A stretch of DNA of 64,000 nt from G020353115 sp964389685 (GCA_964389685.1 CAYMFM010000009.1:15001-79000), one strand, 5' to 3'; positions 44,641-53,525 are shown, counted from the stretch's first letter. The notes: a model not told the origin generated them from the sequence alone. Made by a program: numbers and translations.

Positions 44641-45906
44641 ATGAAGACAAAAGCAGTACGAATCTATGGTAAAAACGACCTCAGGCTGGAGGAGTTTGAA
44701 TTACCTCCCATGAAAGAGGGTGAAATCCTTGCTAAGGTGGTCTCTGACAGCATTTGCATGTCTTCTCATAAAGCAACGTTGCAGGGACCGGAACACAAAC
44801 GCATTCCGGACAATGTGGCAGAAAATCCCACCATCATAGGTCATGAATTCAGCGGGGAACTTATCGAAGTGGGAAAGAAATGGTCGGATAAGTTCAAACC
44901 GGGTCAGAAATTTTCCGTTCAGCCGGCTTTGAATTACAAAGGAAGCCTGGATGCCCCCGGCTATTCATACCCCTATATTGGTGGTAATGCTACCCATATC
45001 CTCATTCCGGAGGAGGTCATGGTGATGGATTGCCTGCTGACTTATGATGGTCCGGGCTATTTCCCTGCCTCTCTGGCTGAACCCATGTCCTGTGTTATCG
45101 GTGCATTTAATGCTAATTACCATACCGATCCGGGATCCTACATCCATAAAATGGGAATTGTCGAAGGTGGATCGCTGGCGATCCTTGCCGGTGCAGGCCC
45201 TATGGGACTGGCAGCCATCAATTATGTACTGAATCGATCCGGAAAGCCCAAGCTGATGGTGGTTACAGATGTGGATGATCAACGGCTTCAACGGGCAGAA
45301 TCACTCTATTCTGTCGAACAGGCCAGGGGAAAAGGAATTGATCTGAAGTACATCAACCCCGGCAACCTGGATGATCCGGTAAATCATCTGCGCTCATTTA
45401 CCAGTGGTTCAGGCTATAGTGATGTTTTTGTTTTTGCTCCTGTATCAGAGGTGGTTGAACAGGGTGACCAATTGCTGGCAAGGGGTGGATGTCTCAATTT
45501 TTTTGCCGGTCCGGAAGATCCTCGATTTACTGCATTGATCAACTTCTACAACCTCCACTATGAATCAACCCATATTGTCGGGACTTCCGGTGGAAATAAC
45601 CACGATATGGTAACCGCACTATCAATGATGGCAGAGGGGCTGGATCCTGCAGGGCTGGTTACACATATAGGGGGATTGAATGCGGTGATCGATACAACAA
45701 AAAGATTACCCCAGATACCAGGCGGCAAGAAACTGATCTATACGCACCTGAATATGGATCTTGTCGCTATTGAAGATTTTGAACGATTAGGTAAAACAAA
45801 CCCTCTATTCAGTGAATTAGCCAATATTACCCGGAAACATAATGAACTATGGTCGGTTGAAGCAGAGGCGTACCTGCTGCGCTATGCCACGGTGAACAGT
45901 CAATGA
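44641..45906 (+). CDS. SorE-like medium-chain dehydrogenase (L-sorbose-1-phosphate reductase family)
   Basis: 421 residues. The opening MKTKAVRIYGKNDLRLEEFELP and segments PTIIGHEFSGELIEVGKKW, SLAEPMSCVIGAFNANYHTDPGSYIHKMGI and NFFAGPEDPRFTALINFYNLHYESTHIVGTSGGN closely follow the SorE type, which reduces sorbose 1-phosphate to glucitol 6-phosphate. The catalytic Cys and the GHE motif are present, while the structural-zinc four-Cys loop is absent, as in that family. It follows the aldolase-SDR gene by 32 bases and ends 7 bases inside the convergent PfkB gene. A ketose- or polyol-phosphate substrate is likely; sorbose itself is unproven as no PTS is nearby. Confidence 0.75.
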   Translation: MKTKAVRIYGKNDLRLEEFELPPMKEGEILAKVVSDSICMSSHKATLQGPEHKRIPDNVAENPTIIGHEFSGELIEVGKKWSDKFKPGQKFSVQPALNYKGSLDAPGYSYPYIGGNATHILIPEEVMVMDCLLTYDGPGYFPASLAEPMSCVIGAFNANYHTDPGSYIHKMGIVEGGSLAILAGAGPMGLAAINYVLNRSGKPKLMVVTDVDDQRLQRAESLYSVEQARGKGIDLKYINPGNLDDPVNHLRSFTSGSGYSDVFVFAPVSEVVEQGDQLLARGGCLNFFAGPEDPRFTALINFYNLHYESTHIVGTSGGNNHDMVTALSMMAEGLDPAGLVTHIGGLNAVIDTTKRLPQIPGGKKLIYTHLNMDLVAIEDFERLGKTNPLFSELANITRKHNELWSVEAEAYLLRYATVNSQ

Positions 45907-46823
45907 CCAGAAAAGGTATCAACCTCTTTTTTCGTCAGGTAATTTTCCATGGTCAGGCAGGCCATGGTGCCAAAATTTATTCCGGAGTGGATGATATCAT
46001 CCCAAACCCTGATATCAAGACGCAACATTTCATTACGGGAGATCCTGTTTTGAAACAGTGAATAGATAATCCCGGCGTTAAAATTGTCACCCGCTCCGAT
46101 TGTGCTTACCGGAGTTATCTTGTGTACCGGGTAGCTCTTACTGAACCGCTGCGTAATGAGCGATACTCCCTTCTGGTTAGCTGTATAGATAAGTACCTTT
46201 CTGGGATCATGAATCACGTTCCATACCTCTTCAGGGTCCTCCATTCCGAAAATGCATCTGAAATCTTCGTCCGATCCACGAATGATATCGGCTGACCGGA
46301 TGTTTTCCATGATCACCGGTTTCAGTCTATCCAGCTCATCCTGGTGAGCCTTTCTGAAATTAGGGTCATAGAAAACGATAGACCCTGCTTTCCGTGCAGC
46401 AGTTGTCAGGGGCCTGAGAACAGGAATGTACCGTGGGGTAAGTGCAAAGAAAGATCCGAAAAGAAAAAAATCTCCCGGGCTGAATTTTGGAAAAGGTATA
46501 ATGAAATCACTTTCCGGGTATTGTTTATAAAAGTCGTATTGTGCATTGCTTGTCTGATCAAGAAAAGCAAGAGCAAGAGCGGTTTTGCAACTTTTCTCCT
46601 GTTGGATCAGCCGGATTGAAATCTGATTTTGTTGAAGAAAGGTCAGGACGATCTCTCCAATTTTATCCCGCCCGGTTTCACTGATAAAGCTTACCGGCAA
46701 ACCCAACCTGCCAAGGGTGACGGAAGCGTTCAGCATCGCTCCTCCAGGTGTCCCCGATACAGGTTGGTTCTCTTTGAATATCAGGTCGTACACTATTTCG
46801 CCTATGGTGTAGATATGAGCCAT
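45900..46823 (-). CDS. PfkB-family carbohydrate kinase (fructokinase-like)
   Basis: A 307-residue ribokinase-fold kinase. Motifs are the N-terminal GEIVYDLIF, the substrate-binding GGAMLNASVTLGRLGLPVSFISETGRD, and the catalytic anion-hole VSTIGAGDNFNAGI with the Asp general base. The pattern is closest to fructokinases, although several sugars are possible. It is convergent with the SorE-like gene, overlapping its end by 7 bases, and lies downstream of the SIS isomerase gene on the same strand. A route of polyol to ketose to ketose phosphate is plausible with the polyol dehydrogenase at 47959. Confidence 0.87.
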   Translation of the reverse strand: MAHIYTIGEIVYDLIFKENQPVSGTPGGAMLNASVTLGRLGLPVSFISETGRDKIGEIVLTFLQQNQISIRLIQQEKSCKTALALAFLDQTSNAQYDFYKQYPESDFIIPFPKFSPGDFFLFGSFFALTPRYIPVLRPLTTAARKAGSIVFYDPNFRKAHQDELDRLKPVIMENIRSADIIRGSDEDFRCIFGMEDPEEVWNVIHDPRKVLIYTANQKGVSLITQRFSKSYPVHKITPVSTIGAGDNFNAGIIYSLFQNRISRNEMLRLDIRVWDDIIHSGINFGTMACLTMENYLTKKEVDTFSGH

Positions 46824-46849
46824 GATTTGATTTGTCAGTTCGAGGCACC

Positions 46850-46950
46850 AGTGGAGAACGACTCTCTGAGTCGTTTGCGCTCTTCAGAGCGCTTTTTTAT
46901 CCCGCTAATCGTAGAATGAGCGACTTGGAAACCTGCCTGCCGTCGGCAGG
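46850..46950. repeat. Repeat family D copy D2 with adjacent family C palindrome
   Basis: Has the hairpins acgactctctgagtcgt and gcgctcttcagagcgc followed by TTTTTT (46877-46898), the same order as D1. A family C-type run cctgcctgccgtcggcagg starts at 46932. It occupies the gap between PfkB and the SIS gene. The T-run orientation is opposite to those genes, so it is not their terminator. Confidence 0.55.
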
Positions 46951-47002
46951 GGCGCTCTCTAAGAGTTAATTTCATTATTCGCTCTGATTGTAATAGAAAA
47001 AT

Positions 47003-47766
47003 TCAATCTTCATTCCGTGATTTCTTACCCAGATAGCCTCCATGATGCCGCTTTGCATACTCCCCATTCGTGAATTGTATCTNNNNNNNNNNNNNNNNNN
47101 NNNNNNNNNNNNNNNNNNNNNNNNNNNNNNNNNNNNNNNNNNNNNNNNNNNNNNNNNNNNNNNNNNNNNNNNNNNNNNNNNNCCCAGATAGCCTCCATGA
47201 TGCCGCTTTGCATACTCCCCATTCGTGAATTGTATCTTTTCCATCATCAATACAACCATCACATCACCGATGACCGTCATTGTCGTAGTGGAAGTTGTGG
47301 GTGTTAGCCCAAGGGGACATACCTCATCCGGATTGCCGGTACTTATGACAACATCCGCAAGGCTGGGCAGAGGACTATCCGGACTCCCTGTGATAACAAT
47401 TAGCGGTAAATGGTTAAACAACCGTTTTGCCAGTTCCACCAATTCCAGGATTTCACGAGTTTTTCCTGAATTCGACACCAGGAGAAGGATATCATTTTTT
47501 TGAATTACACCAAGGTCACCATGCTGAGCATCGCTGGGATGGAGAAAAACAGCAGGGGTTCCCGTTGAGCTGAACGTGGTTGCAATGTTGATCGCGATCT
47601 GTCCCGCTTTTCCCATGCCGCTGGCAACCAGTTTTCCTCCTTCTTTGTGAACACGATTGTAGATGATTTCAATGGCCCGTTCGAAACCATTTGGCAGGGG
47701 GATGTGTCTGATTGCATTGGCTTCTGCTTCCAGAATCCTGGAGATCTTATCCTTATTCATGTGCAC
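47003..47766 (-). CDS. SIS-domain sugar-phosphate isomerase (KdsD/GutQ-like), split by a scaffold gap
   Basis: The 5' part is intact and has KLVASGMGKAGQIAINIATTFSSTGTPAVFLHPSDAQHGDLGVIQKNDILLLVSNSGKTREILEL, the SIS-domain signature of arabinose-5-phosphate isomerases. It is interrupted by 100 N at 47083-47182. The 55 bases before and after the gap are identical, so the contig ends overlap. Removing the gap and one copy leaves 609 bases, a multiple of three, giving about 202 residues ending AKRHHGGYLGKKSRNED with the stop at 47003. That end matches the family GGxLG close, without the usual CBS pair. Single-domain SIS isomerases are known. Interconversion of a ketose and aldose phosphate is likely. 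Confidence 0.72.
47083..47182. other. Assembly gap (100 N) flanked by a 55-base duplicate
   Basis: Runs 47028-47082 and 47183-47237 are identical (starting cccagatagcctccatgatg). A round 100-N filler between overlapping contig ends is a scaffolding artefact, not biology. It artificially breaks the SIS gene. Confidence 0.95.
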
Positions 47767-47958
47767 TATTCGTTAACTGAGTGATAGACCAATTGTTTGC
47801 CTCCAAATTTATCAAAAAAAAAGGGATAAGGAGAAATCCCTCTTCATTTATCCTGTTTTTTTCGCTGCTTTTTATAATTTTAGGCTGGTCTTTGCAAAAG
47901 GGTTTTATACCCGTGAAATTGATTGTGCGTTACAAGGATACATTAATAGGATGAGTGT

Positions 47959-48996
47959 ATGAAAGCTATGGCTCTTACCGGACTTAACCGAATGGAAATG
48001 AGGGAAGTTCCTGACCCTCTTATGACATCCGGACATGATGTGATTATCCGGATGGGTGCTGTTGGGGTTTGCGGTTCTGATATCCATTACTATACCGAGG
48101 GTAAGATCGGTAAAAAAGTTGTACAGTACCCTTTCTGTGTTGGTCATGAGGGAGCCGGCACTGTTTATGAGACAGGAAAGGAGGTTACACGCGTAAAGCC
48201 GGGGGATCGTGTTGCTTTTGATCCGGCCATCTCATGTGGAAAGTGTGACCAATGCCTGGTAGGACGCCCGCATACCTGTCGAAATCTTGCCTTCCTTGGG
48301 TGTCCGGGGCAGGCAGAAGGGTGCTTATCTGAATTTATTGTCATTCCGGAATCCTGCCTCTATCCGATTCCGGAAACCATGAGTTTTGAAATGGCTGCTT
48401 TGTCAGAACCGCTTTCTATTGGATTGTATGCTGCAGATATGTCTATCCCCCTGAAAGATGCTAAAGTGGGTATCTTGGGTTCAGGTCCCATCGGAATAAG
48501 CGTTTTATTACCGGCTTTGACCATGGGGGCAGGTGATGTTTATATGACCGACAAAATTGATGAACGGGTGAATTTAGCCATGCAGTTTGGTGCTTCGTGG
48601 AGTGGTAATCCATTAAAAACGGATGTAGTTTCGGAAATTCTTAAAAAGGAACCAGCCATGCTCGATGTGGTTTTCGAATGTTGTGGCCAGCAGGAAGCAA
48701 TGGACCAGGCAGTTGAATTGCTAAAACCCGGGGGTAAACTCATGATCGTCGGGATTCCCTCTTTTGATACCTGGAGATTCCCCGTGGATCTCCTGCGTCA
48801 CAAAGAACTATCCATTCAAAATGTCCGGAGACAGGTTCATAGAGTAGCAAAAACCCTTACCCTTATCTCGCAGGGTGTTATTCTTCCGGAAGCCATGATA
48901 ACCCATGAGTTCTCATTTCAGGACACAAAAAAAGCATTTGATATAGTCTCATCGTACACCGACGGTGTGTTAAAAGCCATGATCCATTTTGATTAA
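47959..48996 (+). CDS. Zinc-dependent polyol dehydrogenase (L-iditol/sorbitol dehydrogenase-like)
   Basis: A 345-residue MDR enzyme. Catalytic zinc residues lie in VCGSDIHYYTEGKIG, GHEGAGTV and a later Glu. The structural zinc loop is intact (CGKCDQCLVGRPHTC). The nucleotide-binding turn is GILGSGPIGIS. The CGSDIHYY and PFCVGHEGAG patterns are those of sorbitol and xylitol dehydrogenases, which oxidise a polyol to a ketose with NAD+. It is divergent from the SIS gene and upstream of the ROK-like kinase. With PfkB it would feed a ketose into glycolysis. Confidence 0.87.
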   Translation: MKAMALTGLNRMEMREVPDPLMTSGHDVIIRMGAVGVCGSDIHYYTEGKIGKKVVQYPFCVGHEGAGTVYETGKEVTRVKPGDRVAFDPAISCGKCDQCLVGRPHTCRNLAFLGCPGQAEGCLSEFIVIPESCLYPIPETMSFEMAALSEPLSIGLYAADMSIPLKDAKVGILGSGPIGISVLLPALTMGAGDVYMTDKIDERVNLAMQFGASWSGNPLKTDVVSEILKKEPAMLDVVFECCGQQEAMDQAVELLKPGGKLMIVGIPSFDTWRFPVDLLRHKELSIQNVRRQVHRVAKTLTLISQGVILPEAMITHEFSFQDTKKAFDIVSSYTDGVLKAMIHFD

Positions 48997-49071
48997 GTCG
49001 CTGTTCTATCCCGGATAAAGACTGATCATAGGTCATGTAGATTTTCCCATTTAAATGATTTATTTTGCGCT

Positions 49072-50178
49072 ATGGATTATAACTCAGACAACCGGATTGT
49101 TCTAACCCTGGATGCCGGCGGTACAAATTTTGTATTTTCAGCCATTCAGGCGAACAGGGAGATCGTCCAACCGGTGACGTTGCCTTCAGAGGCACATAAC
49201 CTGGACCGCTCCCTTAAAAACATCATCCAGGGATTTACATCGGTCAGGGAATTGTTGGATAAGGATCCTGTAGCTATAAGTTTTGCTTTTCCTGGTCCTT
49301 CTGATTATCCCGGGGGTATTATTGGTGACCTGGGTAACCTGCCGGCCTATCAGGGCGGTATTGCCCTTGGACCCCTGCTCAACAAAATATTCAACATGCC
49401 GGTCTTTATAAATAACGATGGGGATCTATATGCTTATGGCGAAGCCATATCCGGATACCTTCCATACATCAACCGGTTGCTGAAGAAAGCTGGAAGCAAT
49501 AAGCGGTTCAGGAACCTCATTGGTTTTACTCTTGGGACAGGTTTTGGAGCAGGCATTGTTCATGATGGGAAATTATTCATCGGAGATAATGCCTGTGCAG
49601 CAGAAGTATGGCTTTTACGCCATAAACTGATTCCTGATACCTTTGCTGAAGAGGGCGTTAGCATACGAGCCATTCAGCGTGTTTATGCAGGTAATGCTGG
49701 CATATCACAGCAGGAAGCACCAACACCAAAAGACGTATTCGAAATTGGAATGGGACGGTTAAAGGGCGATCAGAAAGCCGCCGTTAAAGCGTACCATGAA
49801 ATGGCAGAAGTACTTGGTGACGCTGTTTCCAATGTGCTTACCTTACTTGACGGGCTGGTTGTCATTGGCGGTGGACTTGCCGGGGCATACCCTCTCTTTC
49901 TGGATCAGATGGTGGCGGAGATGAATAGCAGTTTCCGGACGATGGACGGAAAAGAAATACGCCGACTGGCCCATCAGGTGTTTAACCTGGAGAATAACGA
50001 GGAACTGAATCTTTTTCTTAAGGGATCTGAAAGAGAAATTGATATTCCCGGAGGCCTGGGTAAAGTGAAGTATGATCCGGTTCCCAGGATAGGAGTTGGA
50101 ATATCAAAAATCGGAACTAGCAGGGCAATAGCCCTCGGAGCTTATGCATTTGCTTTGCATAAACTCGATGAACATTAA
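49072..50178 (+). CDS. ROK-fold sugar kinase lacking the ROK zinc motif
   Basis: 368 residues with an ASKHA fold: phosphate-1 motif LTLDAGGTNFVF, FAFPGPSDYPGG, the catalytic Asp in FINNDGDLYAYGEA, and GFTLGTGFGAGIVHDG. The usual ROK zinc signature (CxCGxxGCxE) is absent. In its place is NACAAEVWLLRHKLIPDTFAEEGVS. It may be a glucokinase- or HexNAc-kinase-type enzyme. A longer C-terminal part (GLVVIGGGLAGAYPLFLDQMV onward) is typical of a Bacteroidota subgroup. It is followed by the NagB fusion 31 bases downstream, so it probably phosphorylates an amino sugar for that pathway. Specificity is inferred only from context. Confidence 0.78.
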   Translation: MDYNSDNRIVLTLDAGGTNFVFSAIQANREIVQPVTLPSEAHNLDRSLKNIIQGFTSVRELLDKDPVAISFAFPGPSDYPGGIIGDLGNLPAYQGGIALGPLLNKIFNMPVFINNDGDLYAYGEAISGYLPYINRLLKKAGSNKRFRNLIGFTLGTGFGAGIVHDGKLFIGDNACAAEVWLLRHKLIPDTFAEEGVSIRAIQRVYAGNAGISQQEAPTPKDVFEIGMGRLKGDQKAAVKAYHEMAEVLGDAVSNVLTLLDGLVVIGGGLAGAYPLFLDQMVAEMNSSFRTMDGKEIRRLAHQVFNLENNEELNLFLKGSEREIDIPGGLGKVKYDPVPRIGVGISKIGTSRAIALGAYAFALHKLDEH

Positions 50179-50209
50179 ATTCAGTTATGGAAATATAAAT
50201 CGTGAGATC

Positions 50210-52528
50210 ATGACAATTGAAAACCTGACCAATGTTGAAAAGGAGTTTCTAAAAGAGTCTCCCGTTAAAGATATCACAACAAAAATTCCCTATATCCTGA
50301 TTGATAATTTTCCCAAGCTGGGAAAATTTGTCGCCATGCGGTTCCTTGAATGGGTAGCCGCGAATCCGGAAGGAGTGATCAGTTTGCCCACCGGGAAAAC
50401 ACCAGAATATTTCATAAAATGGACTGAATACCTCCTGAAAAACTGGAGTGACAAGAAAGTAGAAGCAGAACGGGAAAAATATGGCCTCATCGGGAAAACA
50501 CCACCCGACTTCAAAGGCCTTCAGTTCGTTCAGATTGATGAGTTTTATCCAATCGATCCCGCGCAACACAATAGCTTTTATCATTACGTCAATAAATTCT
50601 ATATCGAAGGGTTTGGATTGGATAAGAGAAAAGCATTGCTGATAAACAGTGAAGAGATACCGCTTGAAGAAGGAAAGAACTTCAGGGAGGTGTTCCCCGA
50701 CCTTACCATAGATACTTCCCTGCGATACAGGGAGAGTCGCTCAAACCTTGAACGACTTCAGCAACTGTCAATATATCATATCGATAACTGGTGCTCCCGG
50801 TATGAAGCAAAGATCCGGGATAAAGGGGGTATCGGTTTCTTCCTGGGTGGGATAGGCCCGGATGGACACATCGCCTTCAATACCCGTGGATCAGACCCGA
50901 ATTCAAATACCCGACTCACTCAAACAAACTTTGAAACCCAGGCTGTCGCTGCTGGTGATCTGGGTGGAATAGAAATATCAAGACACCGGCTGGTCATTAC
51001 AATCGGACTGGAAACCATTACCCACAACCCCGAATCGGTTGCCATTATATTTGCTGCCGGTGAATCAAAAGCAGATATTGTTAAAAACTCCCTTGAGAGT
51101 GAACCTACCAACCTTTACCCCGCAACCGTATTGCAGAAGCTGAAAAACAGCAGGTTCTACATCACTCTTGGAGCAGGGAAAAAGCTGGAAGATGTACGGA
51201 TAATGGATTATAAGGAGGGTGAATGGACGCATGCAAAGTCGGAAAAAGCCGTGATCAATCTTTGCAGACACATCAATAAATATGGTGCTGATGTTACAGT
51301 AGATGATCTTACGGCAAGCCAGAAGTGCAGGATGATCCCAAACCTCGGAAATCAAACGGTGCAGTCGGTCATCGATTCCATTACTCAAAAACAGGAAAAG
51401 GGACTTGAAAATGAGAAAAATCAGGTCTACCTCCATACCGGTCCTCACCACGACGACATCATGCTGGGAATACTTCCTCATGTTGCACACCAGCTAAGGG
51501 AACCAACCAACGAATTCCATTTTGCAGTTTTAACATCCGGCTTTACAGCTGTTACCAATAATTTTATCAAGATTGCACTGAAAGAAACACGGGAATTTCT
51601 CAAACAGGAACGCATCGAAATGGTCAAATATCCTGATTTCTTCAGTGGGGGATACAAGTTTAAATGGGATAAAGATGTCTATCATTATCTGAATAAAGTG
51701 GCTTCGCTCGACAGGGAAGGTCAGAAACGCGGATTAAGCCACCGGCTGGTTAGAGCAATCGTTGATATCTATCGGGTCAGGAATGAGGAGGAATTGATGG
51801 ATAAGATCTACGACATACTGAATAAGATCAATCAAAGCTATGACGGAGAAAAAAATCCTCCTGAAATCCAGAAATTAAAAGGCATGCTGCGCGAATTTGA
51901 AGAGGAGCTGGTCTGGGCTCATTTTGGGGTACAGGTAAAAAACATCTCCCACCTGCGCCTGGGGTTCTATACCGGTGATATTTTTACAGAACAACCTACC
52001 AGATCAAGGGATGTTAAACCAATCCTTGATCTACTTCGTAAAGTCAAACCAACGGTCTTAAGTCTTGCACTCGACCCGGAAGGTAGCGGTCCCGATACCC
52101 ACTACAAGGTGTTACAGGCTATTGCTGAAGCCATCAGGGAGTGGGGAAAGGAAAAAGAACTGAGTAACTTCAGGGTGTGGGGCTATCGGAATGTCTGGTA
52201 TAAATTCCATCCATCCGAAGTGAATACCATCGTTCCGGTATCACTCAACTCTATGGCAGTCCTCACCGATTCATTTAAAAACTGCTACCTCAGCCAGGTG
52301 GATGCATCATTCCCCAGTTATGAACACGATGGACATTTTAGTACACTTGCTCAGAAAATATGGGTCGAACAGCTTAAGGATATGCAACTGCTCATGGGCA
52401 AGGAATATTTCTTCAATAACCCGCATCCACGAATACGGTCAGCACATGGATTGCTCTATTTCAGGGATATGAACGTTGATGCATTCCTGTCACAGGCAAG
52501 AGAACTGGAAAAAAGTACAGAAGGATAA
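50210..52528 (+). CDS. NagB-like / PIG-L-like (LmbE) fusion protein
   Basis: 772 residues from the Met at 50210 (MTIENLTNVEKEF). The frame opens earlier at 50144 but would overlap the kinase gene. Residues about 40-350 form a glucosamine-6-phosphate deaminase-like domain with SLPTGKTPEYF and FLGGIGPDGHIAFN. The Glu of the NagB catalytic triad is replaced by Thr225. From about 400 a PIG-L/LmbE zinc deacetylase domain follows, with metal motif PHHDD (His413-His414-Asp415-Asp416) and a late EHDGHFST. PIG-L enzymes remove acetyl from N-acetylglucosamine conjugates. Deacetylase plus altered deaminase suggests amino-sugar processing, possibly not classical deamination. The fusion is common in Bacteroidota, and here it precedes a canonical NagB. 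Confidence 0.85.
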   Translation: MTIENLTNVEKEFLKESPVKDITTKIPYILIDNFPKLGKFVAMRFLEWVAANPEGVISLPTGKTPEYFIKWTEYLLKNWSDKKVEAEREKYGLIGKTPPDFKGLQFVQIDEFYPIDPAQHNSFYHYVNKFYIEGFGLDKRKALLINSEEIPLEEGKNFREVFPDLTIDTSLRYRESRSNLERLQQLSIYHIDNWCSRYEAKIRDKGGIGFFLGGIGPDGHIAFNTRGSDPNSNTRLTQTNFETQAVAAGDLGGIEISRHRLVITIGLETITHNPESVAIIFAAGESKADIVKNSLESEPTNLYPATVLQKLKNSRFYITLGAGKKLEDVRIMDYKEGEWTHAKSEKAVINLCRHINKYGADVTVDDLTASQKCRMIPNLGNQTVQSVIDSITQKQEKGLENEKNQVYLHTGPHHDDIMLGILPHVAHQLREPTNEFHFAVLTSGFTAVTNNFIKIALKETREFLKQERIEMVKYPDFFSGGYKFKWDKDVYHYLNKVASLDREGQKRGLSHRLVRAIVDIYRVRNEEELMDKIYDILNKINQSYDGEKNPPEIQKLKGMLREFEEELVWAHFGVQVKNISHLRLGFYTGDIFTEQPTRSRDVKPILDLLRKVKPTVLSLALDPEGSGPDTHYKVLQAIAEAIREWGKEKELSNFRVWGYRNVWYKFHPSEVNTIVPVSLNSMAVLTDSFKNCYLSQVDASFPSYEHDGHFSTLAQKIWVEQLKDMQLLMGKEYFFNNPHPRIRSAHGLLYFRDMNVDAFLSQARELEKSTEG

Positions 52529-52569
52529 TCCCGCTCCAAAAACCGCAATAAGAGTAAAATAACCGATAA

Positions 52570-52605
52570 AAACTTTCCGGAAAATGTAAAATGATTATTT
52601 TTGGC
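52570..52605 (+). promoter_or_regulatory. Candidate Bacteroidota promoter upstream of nagB
   Basis: TATTTTTG at 52596-52603 fits the TAnnTTTG -7 consensus, with an actttcc upstream block near the -33 distance, 36 bases before the ATG. Suggests nagB can be transcribed independently of the fusion gene. Confidence 0.35.
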
Positions 52606-52638
52606 GGCAATAAAATGATTAACCATTAATTGAAAAAA

Positions 52639-53445
52639 ATGCGAATCGTAATTAAGAAAGATGAAAAGAAAGTTGGGAAATGGGTAGCTAACTACATTGC
52701 GGATAGGATCAATGCAGCCAATCCAACCAAAGATAAGCCTTTTGTCCTCGGACTTCCTACCGGTTCCTCACCCATTTCTGCCTACAAACATTTGATTGAA
52801 TTAAACAAGGCAGGGAAAATATCCTTCCAGAATGTGATTACATTTAATATGGATGAATATGTCGGTCTTCCGGAAAGCCATCCGGAAAGTTATCACTATT
52901 TCATGTATGAACATCTGTTTAATCATATTGATATTCCGAAAGAAAATATCAACATTTTAGATGGTAATGCTCCTGACCTTGAAAAAGAGTGTGAGGACTA
53001 TGAAAAGCGAATCGTAGAGGTGGGGGGTATCGACCTGTTCCTTGGTGGTATTGGCCCGGATGGACACATCGCATTCAACGAACCCGGTTCATCCCTGGCT
53101 TCAAGAACCCGGTTGAAAACACTCAGTTATGACACAATCCTGGCAAATTCAAGATTCTTCGATGGTGATATGAGCAAGGTGCCGACTACAGCCCTCACGG
53201 TGGGCGTTGGTACCGTAATGGATGCAAAGGAAGTGCTGATAATAATCACGGGATATGGGAAAGCCCGTGCCCTTCGACAGGTTGTGGAGGGCGGTATCAG
53301 TCACATGTGGACCGTCTCCATGTTGCAGATGCATCCAAAGGGTATTATCGTTTGCGATGATCCGGCTACCATGGAACTGCAGGTTGAAACTGTTAAATAT
53401 TTTAAAGATATTGAAGGTGTTGTAGCAAAAAAGCTGCCATCCTGA
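52639..53445 (+). CDS. nagB: Glucosamine-6-phosphate deaminase
   Basis: 268 residues from the ATG at 52639. A TTG three codons earlier is less likely, since relatives start MRIVI/MRLII. It converts glucosamine 6-phosphate to fructose 6-phosphate and ammonia in the cytoplasm. Signatures are LGLPTGSSPISAYKHL, the FNMDEYVGLPESHPESYHYFM active-site loop and GIGPDGHIAFNEPGSS with the catalytic Asp, His and Glu148 (the E. coli number), all intact. Length matches E. coli NagB (266). It follows the NagB-PIG-L fusion by 110 bases with its own promoter-like sequence. No NagA deacetylase is in the window; the PIG-L domain upstream could substitute. Confidence 0.96.
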   Translation: MRIVIKKDEKKVGKWVANYIADRINAANPTKDKPFVLGLPTGSSPISAYKHLIELNKAGKISFQNVITFNMDEYVGLPESHPESYHYFMYEHLFNHIDIPKENINILDGNAPDLEKECEDYEKRIVEVGGIDLFLGGIGPDGHIAFNEPGSSLASRTRLKTLSYDTILANSRFFDGDMSKVPTTALTVGVGTVMDAKEVLIIITGYGKARALRQVVEGGISHMWTVSMLQMHPKGIIVCDDPATMELQVETVKYFKDIEGVVAKKLPS

Positions 53446-53464
53446 TAACCAGGCCCGGTCTTAT

Positions 53465-53525
53465 GAAAAAGCGATTTTTGGATTTAATGCAATAGCGGAT
53501 ATCCGGAAAATCGCTTTTTCCTTTT
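53465..53525 (+). terminator. Terminator-like hairpin between nagB and the DUF4954 gene
   Basis: Arms gaaaaagcgatttt (53465-53478) and aaaatcgctttttc (53507-53520) with a 28-base interior and T-rich end cttttt..ctttt. A long AT-rich stem of moderate strength. Confidence 0.45.

Noticed and set aside
47083..47182. Duplication flanking the gap as a real direct repeat or insertion
   Set aside because: Exact 55-base identity around a round 100-N run and restoration of the frame on merging show an assembly artefact.
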